A stretch of DNA of 34,316 bases from an uncultured Opitutia bacterium (lineage in GTDB: Bacteria > Verrucomicrobiota > Verrucomicrobiia > Opitutales > Opitutaceae). Numbering within the stretch: the stretch's first letter is position 1; each line of letters opens with the position of its first letter. The stretch spans positions 1-34,316 of the forward strand of contig CALFZM010000211.1 of the NCBI GenBank assembly GCA_937952235.1, read 5' to 3'. Made by a program: the position numbers and the translations under genes. Shown one piece after another: positions 25,191 to 33,218 of this stretch. The notes under the pieces were generated by a model that searched no databases, was not told where the DNA came from, and worked only from the letters and a program-made list of their open reading frames with translations.

Positions 25191-27147
25191 GCACGCCGAA
25201 CCGCCGCAGCCAGACGCCGAAGCTGATCATGCGCCAGTGGGCGAAGTTGAACCGACCCCCGCCGCTCAGGAGCCGGTCGTAGCGGCTCACGGCCGCCGGC
25301 GTCAGCGCGCCGTCCGCGACCTTCACGGCCGCCGTCAGCAATTCCCGGAACTCCGCCGGCCGACGCTCCCGCATCCACACCTCCTCGGCCGTGGCAAACC
25401 CGAGCTTGTCCCGGCGCAGCCGCACCGGTTCCGGCAGCCGGTCCCGCATCGCCTCGCGCAGCACGCGCTTGGTCCAGCCGCCGGCCAGCTTGAACTCCTC
25501 CGGCAGGCCGAGGCCGAACTCGACCAGCCGGTGGTCGAGAAACGGGAGCCGGGCCTCGACGCCGTGGGCCATGGCGTTGCGGTCCTCGTAGTGGAGGAGC
25601 ATGGGCAGGTTGAGCGCGGTCAGTTGCGCGAGGCCGAGCGAGCGGATCGGCGCGCGGAAATCGAGCGCCGGCGCGAGCGGCGCCGCCGGCCGGGCCCCCA
25701 GCCGGGCGAGGTCGAGGTGCGCGGGCGCGCGCACGGTGCGGCCGCCCGCGCGTCGCAGGAGGTCGGATACGGCCGCCGGCAGCAGCGCGTCGGTCACGAG
25801 CTGGGCCTGCAGGACGCGGGAGTGGCCATGGAGCGCGCGGGCCGCCGCCGCCTCGCGCCGGAACTCGCCCCAGCGGCCGCGGCGCAGCAGGCCGGCGAGG
25901 TGCGGGCCGAAATAGCCATGGTAACCGCCGAGCGCCTCGTCGGCGCCCTGCCCGTCGAGCATCACGAGCACGCCGCGATCCCGCGCGAGGCGGCACACGC
26001 ACCACTGCGCGTAGATGCTGGTGGAGCCGAACGGCTCATCCTGGTGCCACGCGAGCCGTTCGAGCTCCTGCAGCAGACCTTCTGCCGAGGGCACCACGGA
26101 GTGGCTCGCGGTGCCGGTCGCCGCCACCACCTGCGCGATGAAGCCGCGCTCGTCATAGCGCGGGACGTCCGACCCGGCGGAGAACGTGTTCTGCCGCGCC
26201 GCCCCGCGGTCGCCGAGCTGCGCGCGCATGGTGCAGACCAGCGACGATGAATCGAGGCCGCCCGAGAGGCACGATCCCACGGGCACATCGGCGCGCAGCC
26301 GCAGCCGCACCGCGTCGTCGAGCAACGCCCGGAACTGCTCCGCCGACTCGGCGAAGCCGCCCGTGAACGACGCGGGTTGCAGCGTGTACCAGCGTCGCGG
26401 CGAGGCGGTCGCCGGCGCGTCCAGCGGGGCCGCCAGGCATTCGCCGCCGCGCAACTGCCGCACGCCGGCGAAGAGGGTGTCGGCGGTGTGGTCGCTCACG
26501 CCCCAGTTCAGAAACTCGTACGCCCGCTGGCCGTGGAGGCGCGCCTGCCATTGCGGATGGACGGCAAACTGCTTGATCTCCGAAGCCAGCGCGAGCCCGC
26601 CTCCCGGGGTCGCCCACAGGTAGAGCGGCTTCTCCCCGAACCGGTCGCGCGCGGCGAACAGGCGTCGCGTGCGCCGGTCGAGCAGCACGAAGGCAAACAT
26701 GCCGTTGAAGCGCGCCAGGCAGTCCTCCCCCCACGCCCGCCAGGCGGCGAGGATGACCTCGGTGTCGGTGCCGGTGTGGAACGTGTGACCGGCGGCCGCC
26801 AGCTCCGTGCGCAGCTCGATGAAGTTGTAGATCTCGCCGTTGAACGTCAGCCAGACGTCACCCGCCGCGTCGCGCATCGGCTGGTGCCCGGCGGGGCTGA
26901 GGTCGAGGATCGCGAGCCGGCGGTGGCCGAGCCCCGCCGTGACGCCGGCCGGCGGCTCGCGCGGGCCGGTCACGCCGCGGGGCGAATCGTCGGATGCCAC
27001 GGCGGTCACGCCGGACCCGTCGGGATGAAAGTACGCGAAGCCCTCGCCGTCCGGCCCGCGGTGCCGCACCGCCCGCGTCATCCGCGCCAGGACGGCGGGC
27101 AGCCACGCCGGCGCCGCCGGCTCGATGAGCGTCGCAATCCCGCACAT
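25180..27147 (-). CDS. asnB: Asparagine synthase, glutamine-hydrolysing (655 aa)
   Basis: The enzyme makes an amide from a carboxylate using ATP and glutamine nitrogen; in polysaccharide loci such enzymes often amidate a sugar acid or a peptide rather than free aspartate. The N-terminal Ntn glutaminase domain has the catalytic Cys2 (MCGI), RHRGPDGEG (28-36), GHRRLAILDLS (74-84) and FNGEIYN (102-108). The synthetase domain has the PP-loop SGGLDSS (295-301) and DGQGADEALGGY. Between GPDG and GHRRL lies an insert of about 20 residues rich in Gly, Asp and Pro, longer than in the second copy at 28518. It is divergent from the epimerase gene and leads a minus-strand group with GT4 and GT2 genes. 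The amidated substrate is unknown. Confidence 0.93.
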   Translation of the reverse strand: MCGIATLIEPAAPAWLPAVLARMTRAVRHRGPDGEGFAYFHPDGSGVTAVASDDSPRGVTGPREPPAGVTAGLGHRRLAILDLSPAGHQPMRDAAGDVWLTFNGEIYNFIELRTELAAAGHTFHTGTDTEVILAAWRAWGEDCLARFNGMFAFVLLDRRTRRLFAARDRFGEKPLYLWATPGGGLALASEIKQFAVHPQWQARLHGQRAYEFLNWGVSDHTADTLFAGVRQLRGGECLAAPLDAPATASPRRWYTLQPASFTGGFAESAEQFRALLDDAVRLRLRADVPVGSCLSGGLDSSSLVCTMRAQLGDRGAARQNTFSAGSDVPRYDERGFIAQVVAATGTASHSVVPSAEGLLQELERLAWHQDEPFGSTSIYAQWCVCRLARDRGVLVMLDGQGADEALGGYHGYFGPHLAGLLRRGRWGEFRREAAAARALHGHSRVLQAQLVTDALLPAAVSDLLRRAGGRTVRAPAHLDLARLGARPAAPLAPALDFRAPIRSLGLAQLTALNLPMLLHYEDRNAMAHGVEARLPFLDHRLVEFGLGLPEEFKLAGGWTKRVLREAMRDRLPEPVRLRRDKLGFATAEEVWMRERRPAEFRELLTAAVKVADGALTPAAVSRYDRLLSGGGRFNFAHWRMISFGVWLRRFGVRIR

Positions 27148-27529
27148 GGGTCAGGCGGCGTCTGCCAGGCTCACCGCAATGCGTCGAGCCGGTGGCCCAC
27201 GGAATACACGGAGGACACGGATGACGGAGTTCCATGCGAGAGCCCTATTGTGGGCGGGGTGCCCCGATTCCGCGGGAGGGTGACTGCGTCCCCGGAGATC
27301 GCGGAGTGAGGGCACCCCGCCTGCAACGCCGATGCTGGTCCGAGTCCGTGTCATCCGTGTGTTCCGTGGGCCAATCCGTTCCTCCGCCCGCGTGCGAAGC
27401 GCTCGTAAATCGAGCCGGCGAGTGGCTTTGCGTTTTGTGTTTTCATGGGGGAAGGGCTCCTGCTGGACTTCCTCCGCCCACGTTGTCCGGGCCGTTTCCC
27501 GCGTGCGGCTGGGTCCTCTCGGCGTCCGC
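27148..27529. other. 382-bp divergent intergenic region with nested repeats
   Basis: This gap separates the divergent asparagine synthase and epimerase genes. Its left half holds the repeat element at 27194-27372. The right half (27373-27529) has a T-rich patch around 27425-27455 that may contain the promoter for the plus-strand group, but no clear -35/-10 pair is visible. I see no gene in it. Confidence 0.6.
27194..27372. repeat. Nested inverted-repeat element
   Basis: Outer arms 27194-27221 and 27345-27372 are inverted copies matching at 26 of 28 positions. They belong to the same family as the hairpin at 10-80. Inside them a second, unrelated inverted repeat (27248-27274 and 27300-27326) matches at 22 of 27 positions, including a perfect 12-bp core ggcggggtgccc (27253-27264 against 27310-27321). 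At the first locus the outer arms are only 11 bp apart, so here the second repeat looks inserted into the loop. No transposase gene is present. Confidence 0.75.
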
Positions 27530-28507
27530 ATGAACGAACAATCCCCCCTCGCAGGCAAGAAAGTCGTCGTCACGGGCGGCGCCGGTTTCATCGGTTCACA
27601 CCTTTGTGAAGAACTGGTCGCGCTCGGCGCCGACGTCGTGAGCGTCGACGACTATTCCGCGGGGCACGCGCGCAACCTCGAGTTTCTCGCCGGCCGCCCC
27701 AATTTCCGTGCCGTGCGCGCCGACATCTGCGACCGGGCGGCCCTCGCGGCCGTGCTGCCGGCCACCGACGTGATCTTTCACAACGCCGCGTCGAAAAAGA
27801 ACGTCTGCCTGATCGACCCGCAGAAGGACCTGCGGGTGAACGGCGGGGGCACGCTCAACCTGCTCGAGCTGGCGCGCGAGCACGGGGTGAGGAAATTCGT
27901 CCACGCCTCCACCGGCTCGGTCTACGGCGAGCCCGTCGTGCTGCCCACCGACGAGACGCACCCGTTGCATCCGGTTTCCTACTACGGCGTGTCCAAGCTC
28001 GCCGGCGAGCGGTACGTTGACGTCTTCCACCGTCTGTACGGCCTGGATACGACGATCCTGCGGTACTTCCACGTCTACGGCCCGCGGCAAGAGTCCAACG
28101 CGTTCGGCGGCGTGGTCTCGATCTTCCTGCGCAATATCCTGGAGGGGAAGCCGCTCGTCGTCTTCGGCCATGGCCGGCAGGAGCGGTCGTTCACCTGGGT
28201 CAAGGACCTGGTCCGCGCCAACCTCGCCGCCGCCACGCGTCCCGAGGCCTCGGGCCGCGTCTACAACGCCGCCTCGGGCATCCAGGTCACGATCCTCGAA
28301 CTGGCGCAGCGCATGCGGGCCATGATGGGCTCCAAAGTCCCGATCGACCACGGCGAGCCGCTGGTCGGCGACATCATGCATTTCGACGTCAGCAACGAAC
28401 GGATCCGCCGCGAGCTCGGCATCGCGTTCGAACGCGACTTCTGGGGCACGCTCGAGCGCAGCCTCGAGGAGTTCGTCGGCCACCTGCGCGGCGCGGTTCT
28501 GCGCTGA
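27530..28507 (+). CDS. NAD-dependent nucleotide-sugar epimerase/dehydratase (325 aa)
   Basis: A short-chain extended-SDR enzyme acting on a nucleotide sugar in the cytoplasm, most like the UDP-glucose/UDP-N-acetylglucosamine 4-epimerase group. The NAD-binding motif is TGGAGFIG (15-22), the acidic residues after the second strand lie in VDDYSAG (39-45), and HASTGSVYG (125-133) carries the active-site serine or threonine. The catalytic YxxxK is Tyr152 to Lys156 in YYGVSK. The length is normal. Upstream in-frame codons exist, but this ATG starts right before the first strand. Only ten bases separate it from the second asparagine synthase gene, so the two are co-transcribed. The exact sugar cannot be fixed by eye. 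Confidence 0.92.
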   Translation: MNEQSPLAGKKVVVTGGAGFIGSHLCEELVALGADVVSVDDYSAGHARNLEFLAGRPNFRAVRADICDRAALAAVLPATDVIFHNAASKKNVCLIDPQKDLRVNGGGTLNLLELAREHGVRKFVHASTGSVYGEPVVLPTDETHPLHPVSYYGVSKLAGERYVDVFHRLYGLDTTILRYFHVYGPRQESNAFGGVVSIFLRNILEGKPLVVFGHGRQERSFTWVKDLVRANLAAATRPEASGRVYNAASGIQVTILELAQRMRAMMGSKVPIDHGEPLVGDIMHFDVSNERIRRELGIAFERDFWGTLERSLEEFVGHLRGAVLR

Positions 28508-28517
28508 ACCTGCGGCC

Positions 28518-30326
28518 ATGTGCGGAATCTCGGCCGTCTACTCCGCCCGCGGCCTCGCCGGCGGGAACATCGGCGCCATGAACGGGGTGCAGCGGCATCG
28601 CGGCCCCGACGCCTCCGGCACCTGGGTGGCGGCCGACGGCCGGGTGGCGCTCGGCCACCGGCGGCTCTCGATCCTCGACCTTTCGGCCGAGGCCAACCAG
28701 CCGATGCGCGGCCCGGACGGCTCCGTCCTCGCGTTCAACGGGGAGATCTACAATTTCCGCGACCTCCGGCGTGAGCTCGAGGCCCTGGGCCGCCGGTTCG
28801 CGACGCAGTCGGACACCGAGGTGATCCTCGCCGCCTACGCGGAGTGGGGCGAGGCGTGCGTCCGGCGCTTCAACGGCATGTGGGCCTTCGCGCTGTACGA
28901 TCCCGCGCGCCGGCGGCTTTTCCTCTCCCGCGACCGGATGGGCATGAAGCCGCTCTACCTCGCGGCGACGGCCGACGGCCTGCTGGCGGCGTCCGAGGTG
29001 AAGGGTCTGCTCGCCGCGGGCCATCGCGCGGCCGTCGATGCCGACGCCCTGGCGGAGTACTTCACGTTCCAGAACGTGATTTCGCACCGGACGCTGTTCG
29101 CCGGCGTCTCCATGCTCCCGCCCGGCACGAACCTCGGCGTCGACCTCGACACCGGCGACCAGCGGCGGGAAACGTACTGGCGGCTGGAGTTCGCGCCCGT
29201 CGCGGCGGACGAGGCGGAACTGGCGTCGGAGTTCCTCGCGGTCTTCCGGCGCGCCATGACCCGCCATCTGGTCAGCGACGTCGAGGTCGGCGCCACCCTG
29301 AGCGGCGGCATGGACTCGTCGGCGATCGTCGCGCTTGCCACGGAGCAGCTCCGGGGCATGCACACGTTCACCGGGTTCTTCAACACCACCGGCGCCGATC
29401 CCGACGACCGCTGCGTGAGCGAACAGGCCGACGCGCGGCTGATCGCGAACCGGTTCGGCACGACGCACCACGAGCGCGAGATCGCGCCGCAGGACGTGAT
29501 CGACACGCTGCCCGCGATCGTCTGGCACCTCGAGGATCCGAAGGTGGGCATGTGCTACACCTTCCACGTGATCTCGCAGCTCGTGAGCTCGTGGGTGACG
29601 GTCAACCTTTCCGGCACCGGCGGGGACGAGCTCTTTGCCGGTTATCCGTGGCGCTACGCGCTGATCGACGGCCTCGCCGATCCGCGGCGGTTCGACGACG
29701 TCTACTACGGCTGGTGGAGCCGGCTGATCAAGGACGCGGACAAACCCGCCTTCTTCACCCCCCGCGCGCGGCGGGAGATGACGCCGGGGCATCCCCGGGC
29801 CGCCTACAATGCGATCGTCGCCGGGGCGGGCGGGGCGGAGCCGCTCAATCGCGCGCTGTACTTCGACACCCAGACGTTCCTGCACGGCTTCCTGCTTGTG
29901 GAGGACAAGCTCGGCATGGCCTACGGCCTCGAGACGCGTTTCCCGTTCCTCGACGCGGAGCTCGTCGACTTCGGCAGCCGCGTGCCGGCGGCGGCGAAGA
30001 TGCGGGGCGGCGTGGCAAAGCACCTCGTGAAGCGCGCCTTCGCGCCGCTGCTGCCGGCGGAGACGATCCACAAGCGCAAGCAGGGGTTCACGCCGCCGGA
30101 CAAGACGTGGTTCCGGCGCGAGCTCGCGGATTACATCGAACGGCTGCTGTTCTCGCGGCGCAGTTGTCTCGGCGACTACATCGAGCCGCGGGCGATGCGC
30201 GAGATCCTCGCCCGCCACCGGCAGGGTGCGGATGAGCGGCTCACGATCTGGAGCCTCATGTTCTTCGAGGGCTGGTGCCGCGTGTTCCTGCAGGGCGAGG
30301 CCAACCCGGCTCCGCGGGCCTTCTGA
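28518..30326 (+). CDS. asnB: Asparagine synthase, glutamine-hydrolysing, second copy (602 aa)
   Basis: A second AsnB-type amidotransferase, not closely similar to the copy at 25180-27147. The glutaminase domain has Cys2, RHRGPDASG (26-34), LGHRRLSILDLS (45-56) and FNGEIYN (73-79). The synthetase domain has the PP-loop SGGMDSS (262-268) and SGTGGDELFAGY. The C-terminal part contains GLETRFPFLD, which the family uses in substrate-site formation. All motifs needed for activity look intact. Placement between a sugar epimerase and a flippase supports a role in polysaccharide modification, such as amidating a uronic acid, rather than housekeeping asparagine supply. That role is inferred. Confidence 0.93.
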   Translation: MCGISAVYSARGLAGGNIGAMNGVQRHRGPDASGTWVAADGRVALGHRRLSILDLSAEANQPMRGPDGSVLAFNGEIYNFRDLRRELEALGRRFATQSDTEVILAAYAEWGEACVRRFNGMWAFALYDPARRRLFLSRDRMGMKPLYLAATADGLLAASEVKGLLAAGHRAAVDADALAEYFTFQNVISHRTLFAGVSMLPPGTNLGVDLDTGDQRRETYWRLEFAPVAADEAELASEFLAVFRRAMTRHLVSDVEVGATLSGGMDSSAIVALATEQLRGMHTFTGFFNTTGADPDDRCVSEQADARLIANRFGTTHHEREIAPQDVIDTLPAIVWHLEDPKVGMCYTFHVISQLVSSWVTVNLSGTGGDELFAGYPWRYALIDGLADPRRFDDVYYGWWSRLIKDADKPAFFTPRARREMTPGHPRAAYNAIVAGAGGAEPLNRALYFDTQTFLHGFLLVEDKLGMAYGLETRFPFLDAELVDFGSRVPAAAKMRGGVAKHLVKRAFAPLLPAETIHKRKQGFTPPDKTWFRRELADYIERLLFSRRSCLGDYIEPRAMREILARHRQGADERLTIWSLMFFEGWCRVFLQGEANPAPRAF

Positions 30327-30385
30327 ACCGATGCGTGCGTCCCAGCAGCGTCCGGAGAAACCGCCCGTGTCGCCGCAACCGGTGG

Positions 30386-30407
30386 AGCAGCCTGTGCCCA
30401 GGCTGCT
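30386..30407 (+). other. Perfect 9-bp hairpin in the gap before the flippase gene
   Basis: The arms agcagcctg (30386-30394) and caggctgct (30399-30407) are exact inverted copies with a four-base loop. The hairpin lies in the 165-bp gap between the asparagine synthase and flippase genes. No T-tract follows, so it is not a standard terminator; mRNA processing or attenuation is possible. A good Shine-Dalgarno-like aggagg follows near 30462, but about 25 bases before the flippase ATG, which is farther than usual. Confidence 0.4.
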
Positions 30408-30491
30408 GCTCGGACGACACGATGACCTCGTCTCGCGGCCACCAACTTCAGGCCGCAGGAGGACAGGCTGCTTCGCCGGGATCCACGCCCC

Positions 30492-31943
30492 ATGAGCGGT
30501 CAGGTGATCATCTACGGCCTGGGCAGCGCGGCCGTGGCGGCGCTGAACTTCGTGCTGTTCGCGATCTACGCGCGGCACCTGCGGCCGGAGGACTACGGTG
30601 CGATGTCGCTCATCGTGACCGCCTGCTCCGCGCTCTCGATGGTGGGCATGCTCGGAATGAACAACGCCGTGCAGCGTTTCTTCTTCGACGCGAAGGACGA
30701 GGCCGGAAAACGGCGGATCTGGGGCTCGGGCGTGGTGGGCGCGATGCTGCTGACCACCGTGCTCGCGCTCGCGGCGGCGGCGGCCTTTCGGCTGCTGGCG
30801 GGGTTTCAGCCGGCGCTGGCGGGACCGGCCGCGCTGCTGGCGTTCGCCGCCGTCGTGCCGCAGGCGCTGCTCACCTGGCTGCAGGATTTCGCGCGCCTGC
30901 AATTCCGGCCGTGGCGGTTCGCGCTGCTGGGCCTGGCCCAGGCGGTGATCGCCGGAGCGGCCGGGCTCGTGTTCGTGGTGCATTACGACGGCGGTCTCGC
31001 GGGCTTCTTCGGCGGCGCCCTCGTGGCGGCGGTGTGCACCTCGCTGGTCGCGGCGGCGCTGGCGCGCGGCGCCTGGCCGCTGACCTTTTCGCGGCAAGAG
31101 TTCGTGCGGCTGGTCCGCTTCGGCGCGCCCTTCGTGCCGGCCGGCATCTTCATCTGGGCCAGCGGCGCGGTGCTGCGGTGGCAGCTCGCCCATTACCGCG
31201 GATTGGAGGAGGCGGGCCTGTTCGAGGTCGCGTGGAAGCTCTCGGCCCCGGTCTGGATGCTCAACACCGCGATCGGCCAGGCGTTCAGCCCGCATGCCTT
31301 CCGGCTCCGCGCGGAGCAACCCGACTATCGCGCGCGGCTCGTCGAGCTCCTGCACCTGATCGGCGTCGTCACGCTCGTGGCCGCCGGCGGCGTCGCGGTC
31401 TTTGCGCGGGAACTTTGCGGCTGGGTGGTGCCGGTGGAGTATGTCGGCGCCACGCTGCCGTGCGCGATTCTCGCGCTGGCGTTCTACTTCTCCGCGCTGC
31501 ACCAGGTCACCGCGCTCGGGATCGCGTTCGGCGAGCAGTCGCGGCTCATCGCCGTGGGGTGGGGCGGGGCGGCCGCCGGCGGCTTCCTGCTGGCGCTGCT
31601 GCTGGTGCCGGCGTTTGGAGCGGCCGGCGCCGCGTGGTGCCTCGTGGCCGTGTACGCCGGCCTCAATGGGTTCTACCTCTTCCATTCGCAGCGGCTCCAC
31701 CCGCTGCCGCTGCGCGCCGGGCCGCTGCTGGTGCAGGTCGCGCTCGGCCTCGCCACGATCGCGCTGGCGGCGTTCTGGCGGGAACGACCGCTCACGCCGG
31801 CGCTGCTCGCGCAGAAGGCCGGCTGGTGCGCGTTCTCGGCAGTTGTGCTGTTGCGCTGGGGCGGCGCCGACGTCGGCCGCCTGCGCGGGCTGTGGCGGAA
31901 CGTCACGGCGGGTTTCCGCCCGCGGCGCGGCGCGGCGGGCTGA
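30492..31943 (+). CDS. Oligosaccharide flippase, Wzx/polysaccharide-biosynthesis family (483 aa)
   Basis: A MATE-superfamily exporter that would turn lipid-linked repeat units from the inner to the outer leaflet of the cytoplasmic membrane. The sequence has about 12 to 14 hydrophobic segments. The N-terminal helix runs straight into ARHLRPEDYGAMSL, and GMNNAVQRFFFD follows; both are typical of the Polysacc_synt/Wzx group. The length is normal. The ATG at 30492 fits the first helix. It follows the asparagine synthase gene by 165 bp and precedes two GT4 genes on the same strand. The flippase implies a Wzx-type rather than ABC-transporter export route for this locus; no Wzy-type polymerase was recognised with confidence in the window. 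Confidence 0.88.
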   Translation: MSGQVIIYGLGSAAVAALNFVLFAIYARHLRPEDYGAMSLIVTACSALSMVGMLGMNNAVQRFFFDAKDEAGKRRIWGSGVVGAMLLTTVLALAAAAAFRLLAGFQPALAGPAALLAFAAVVPQALLTWLQDFARLQFRPWRFALLGLAQAVIAGAAGLVFVVHYDGGLAGFFGGALVAAVCTSLVAAALARGAWPLTFSRQEFVRLVRFGAPFVPAGIFIWASGAVLRWQLAHYRGLEEAGLFEVAWKLSAPVWMLNTAIGQAFSPHAFRLRAEQPDYRARLVELLHLIGVVTLVAAGGVAVFARELCGWVVPVEYVGATLPCAILALAFYFSALHQVTALGIAFGEQSRLIAVGWGGAAAGGFLLALLLVPAFGAAGAAWCLVAVYAGLNGFYLFHSQRLHPLPLRAGPLLVQVALGLATIALAAFWRERPLTPALLAQKAGWCAFSAVVLLRWGGADVGRLRGLWRNVTAGFRPRRGAAG

Positions 31944-32009
31944 GCGCCGGCGCTCCTCCGAGATGAGAGTTGTCATCCCTTCCTCCGGTTGGTTCTTACG
32001 CCCCATCCC

Positions 32010-33218
32010 ATGAGTTTCTCTCCCAGTGCGTTCCTGCGGCGGCTCGCGCGTGGCGGCGTGGATCTCGGGGCGGCGCTCGTGCTGGCGCTCCCGCTGGCGG
32101 TGGCGGCGGTGATTTCACGCCTGGCGTCGCGTCGCGGGATCGGCCTGGGACCGGAGCCGCTGATCAACAACGTCCACCACGCGCGCGCGCTGCGCCAGCA
32201 GGGGTTCGCGGCGACGACGTTCGTGAGCCACGAGTACTACATCACGAACCGCTTTGACGTGCGGTGGCTGCGGTGGCGCCCGTTCAACCATTACGCGCTC
32301 TTCCTCCGGGTCCTGTTCTCGTTCGAGGCGATCTACATCTATTTCAATGGCGGGCCGCTCGGCTGGACACGGCTGAAGTGGCTGGAGCCCTTCTACTATG
32401 GGCTGGCGGGCGTGAAGGTCGTCGTCATGCCGTACGGCGGCGACGTGCAGGACTTCGGCGTGCACGACGACGTCGTGTACCGCGCCGCCTACCTCTCCGA
32501 TTATCCCGACTTCGTGCGCCGCCAGATGGCCTCGCGGCGCGGCAACGTCCGGCGCTGGGTGCGCCACGCCGACTGGGTCATCGCCGGCTGCGACTGGGTG
32601 CACTACCTCCCGCACTGGCACACGCTGATGCTGGCGCATTTCTCGATCGATACCGACGAATGGAAACCCCTCGAGCCCGCGCCGGCCCCGCGGCGGATCA
32701 CGGCGGAGCAGCCGCTGCGGGTGCTGCATGCGCCCAACCACCGCGCGATCAAGGGCACGACCATCGTCGAGGACGTCGTGCGCCGGCTGCGGGCGGAGGG
32801 CGTGCCGGTCGAACTCGTGGTGGTGCAGAAGATGCCGAACCACGAGCTGAAGCGACTGGTGCAGGAAATCGACGTCGTCGCCGAACAGCTCGTGATCGGC
32901 TGGTACGGGATCTTCGCCCTCGAGGCGATGGCGTGCGGCAAGCCGGTGCTGACCTATATCGCGCCGCAACTCGAGCGGCTGTACCGGCTTCAGGGCCTGC
33001 TCGACCGCGACGAACTGCCCGTGATCAAGGTGGATCACGAATCGCTCGAGGCCGCGCTCCGCCGTCTTGCGCGCGGCGAGGATGACCTCGCCGCGCTAGG
33101 CGCGCGGGCGCGCGCGTACGTGATGCGGCGGCACTCGCTTGCCGCCGTGGGCGCCGTATTTGCGGGCATCAACCGGCAGCTTGGCCTGCAGCCGCCCGGC
33201 GCGCCGCCCTCCGCATGA
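32010..33218 (+). CDS. GT4-like glycosyltransferase with N-terminal membrane anchor (402 aa)
   Basis: A GT-B-fold glycosyltransferase. Residues 19-36 form a hydrophobic helix that may anchor it to the membrane. The N-terminal half includes YFNGGPLGW (111-119) and a PYGGDVQDFG segment (141-150). The C-terminal half holds HAPNHRAIKGT (240-250) and the GT4-like donor site GWYGIFALEAMACGKPV (297-313), with Glu305 in the expected place. The protein encoded next shares these two motifs at matching spacing, so they are tandem paralogues. A TTG at 31989 could add seven residues, but the ATG at 32010 is preferred. Its stop overlaps the next start as ATGA (33215-33218). Confidence 0.86.
   Translation: MSFSPSAFLRRLARGGVDLGAALVLALPLAVAAVISRLASRRGIGLGPEPLINNVHHARALRQQGFAATTFVSHEYYITNRFDVRWLRWRPFNHYALFLRVLFSFEAIYIYFNGGPLGWTRLKWLEPFYYGLAGVKVVVMPYGGDVQDFGVHDDVVYRAAYLSDYPDFVRRQMASRRGNVRRWVRHADWVIAGCDWVHYLPHWHTLMLAHFSIDTDEWKPLEPAPAPRRITAEQPLRVLHAPNHRAIKGTTIVEDVVRRLRAEGVPVELVVVQKMPNHELKRLVQEIDVVAEQLVIGWYGIFALEAMACGKPVLTYIAPQLERLYRLQGLLDRDELPVIKVDHESLEAALRRLARGEDDLAALGARARAYVMRRHSLAAVGAVFAGINRQLGLQPPGAPPSA

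Noticed and set aside
31942..31955. Fourteen-base palindrome at the flippase stop as a terminator
   Set aside because: The perfect palindrome leaves no useful loop and no T-tract follows; such GC palindromes occur often by chance at this base composition.
28389..32006. Long minus-strand open frame opposite the second asparagine synthase and the flippase
   Set aside because: The plus strand encodes clear family motifs over the same stretch; the minus frame shows only Arg/Glu/Gln/His-rich composition.
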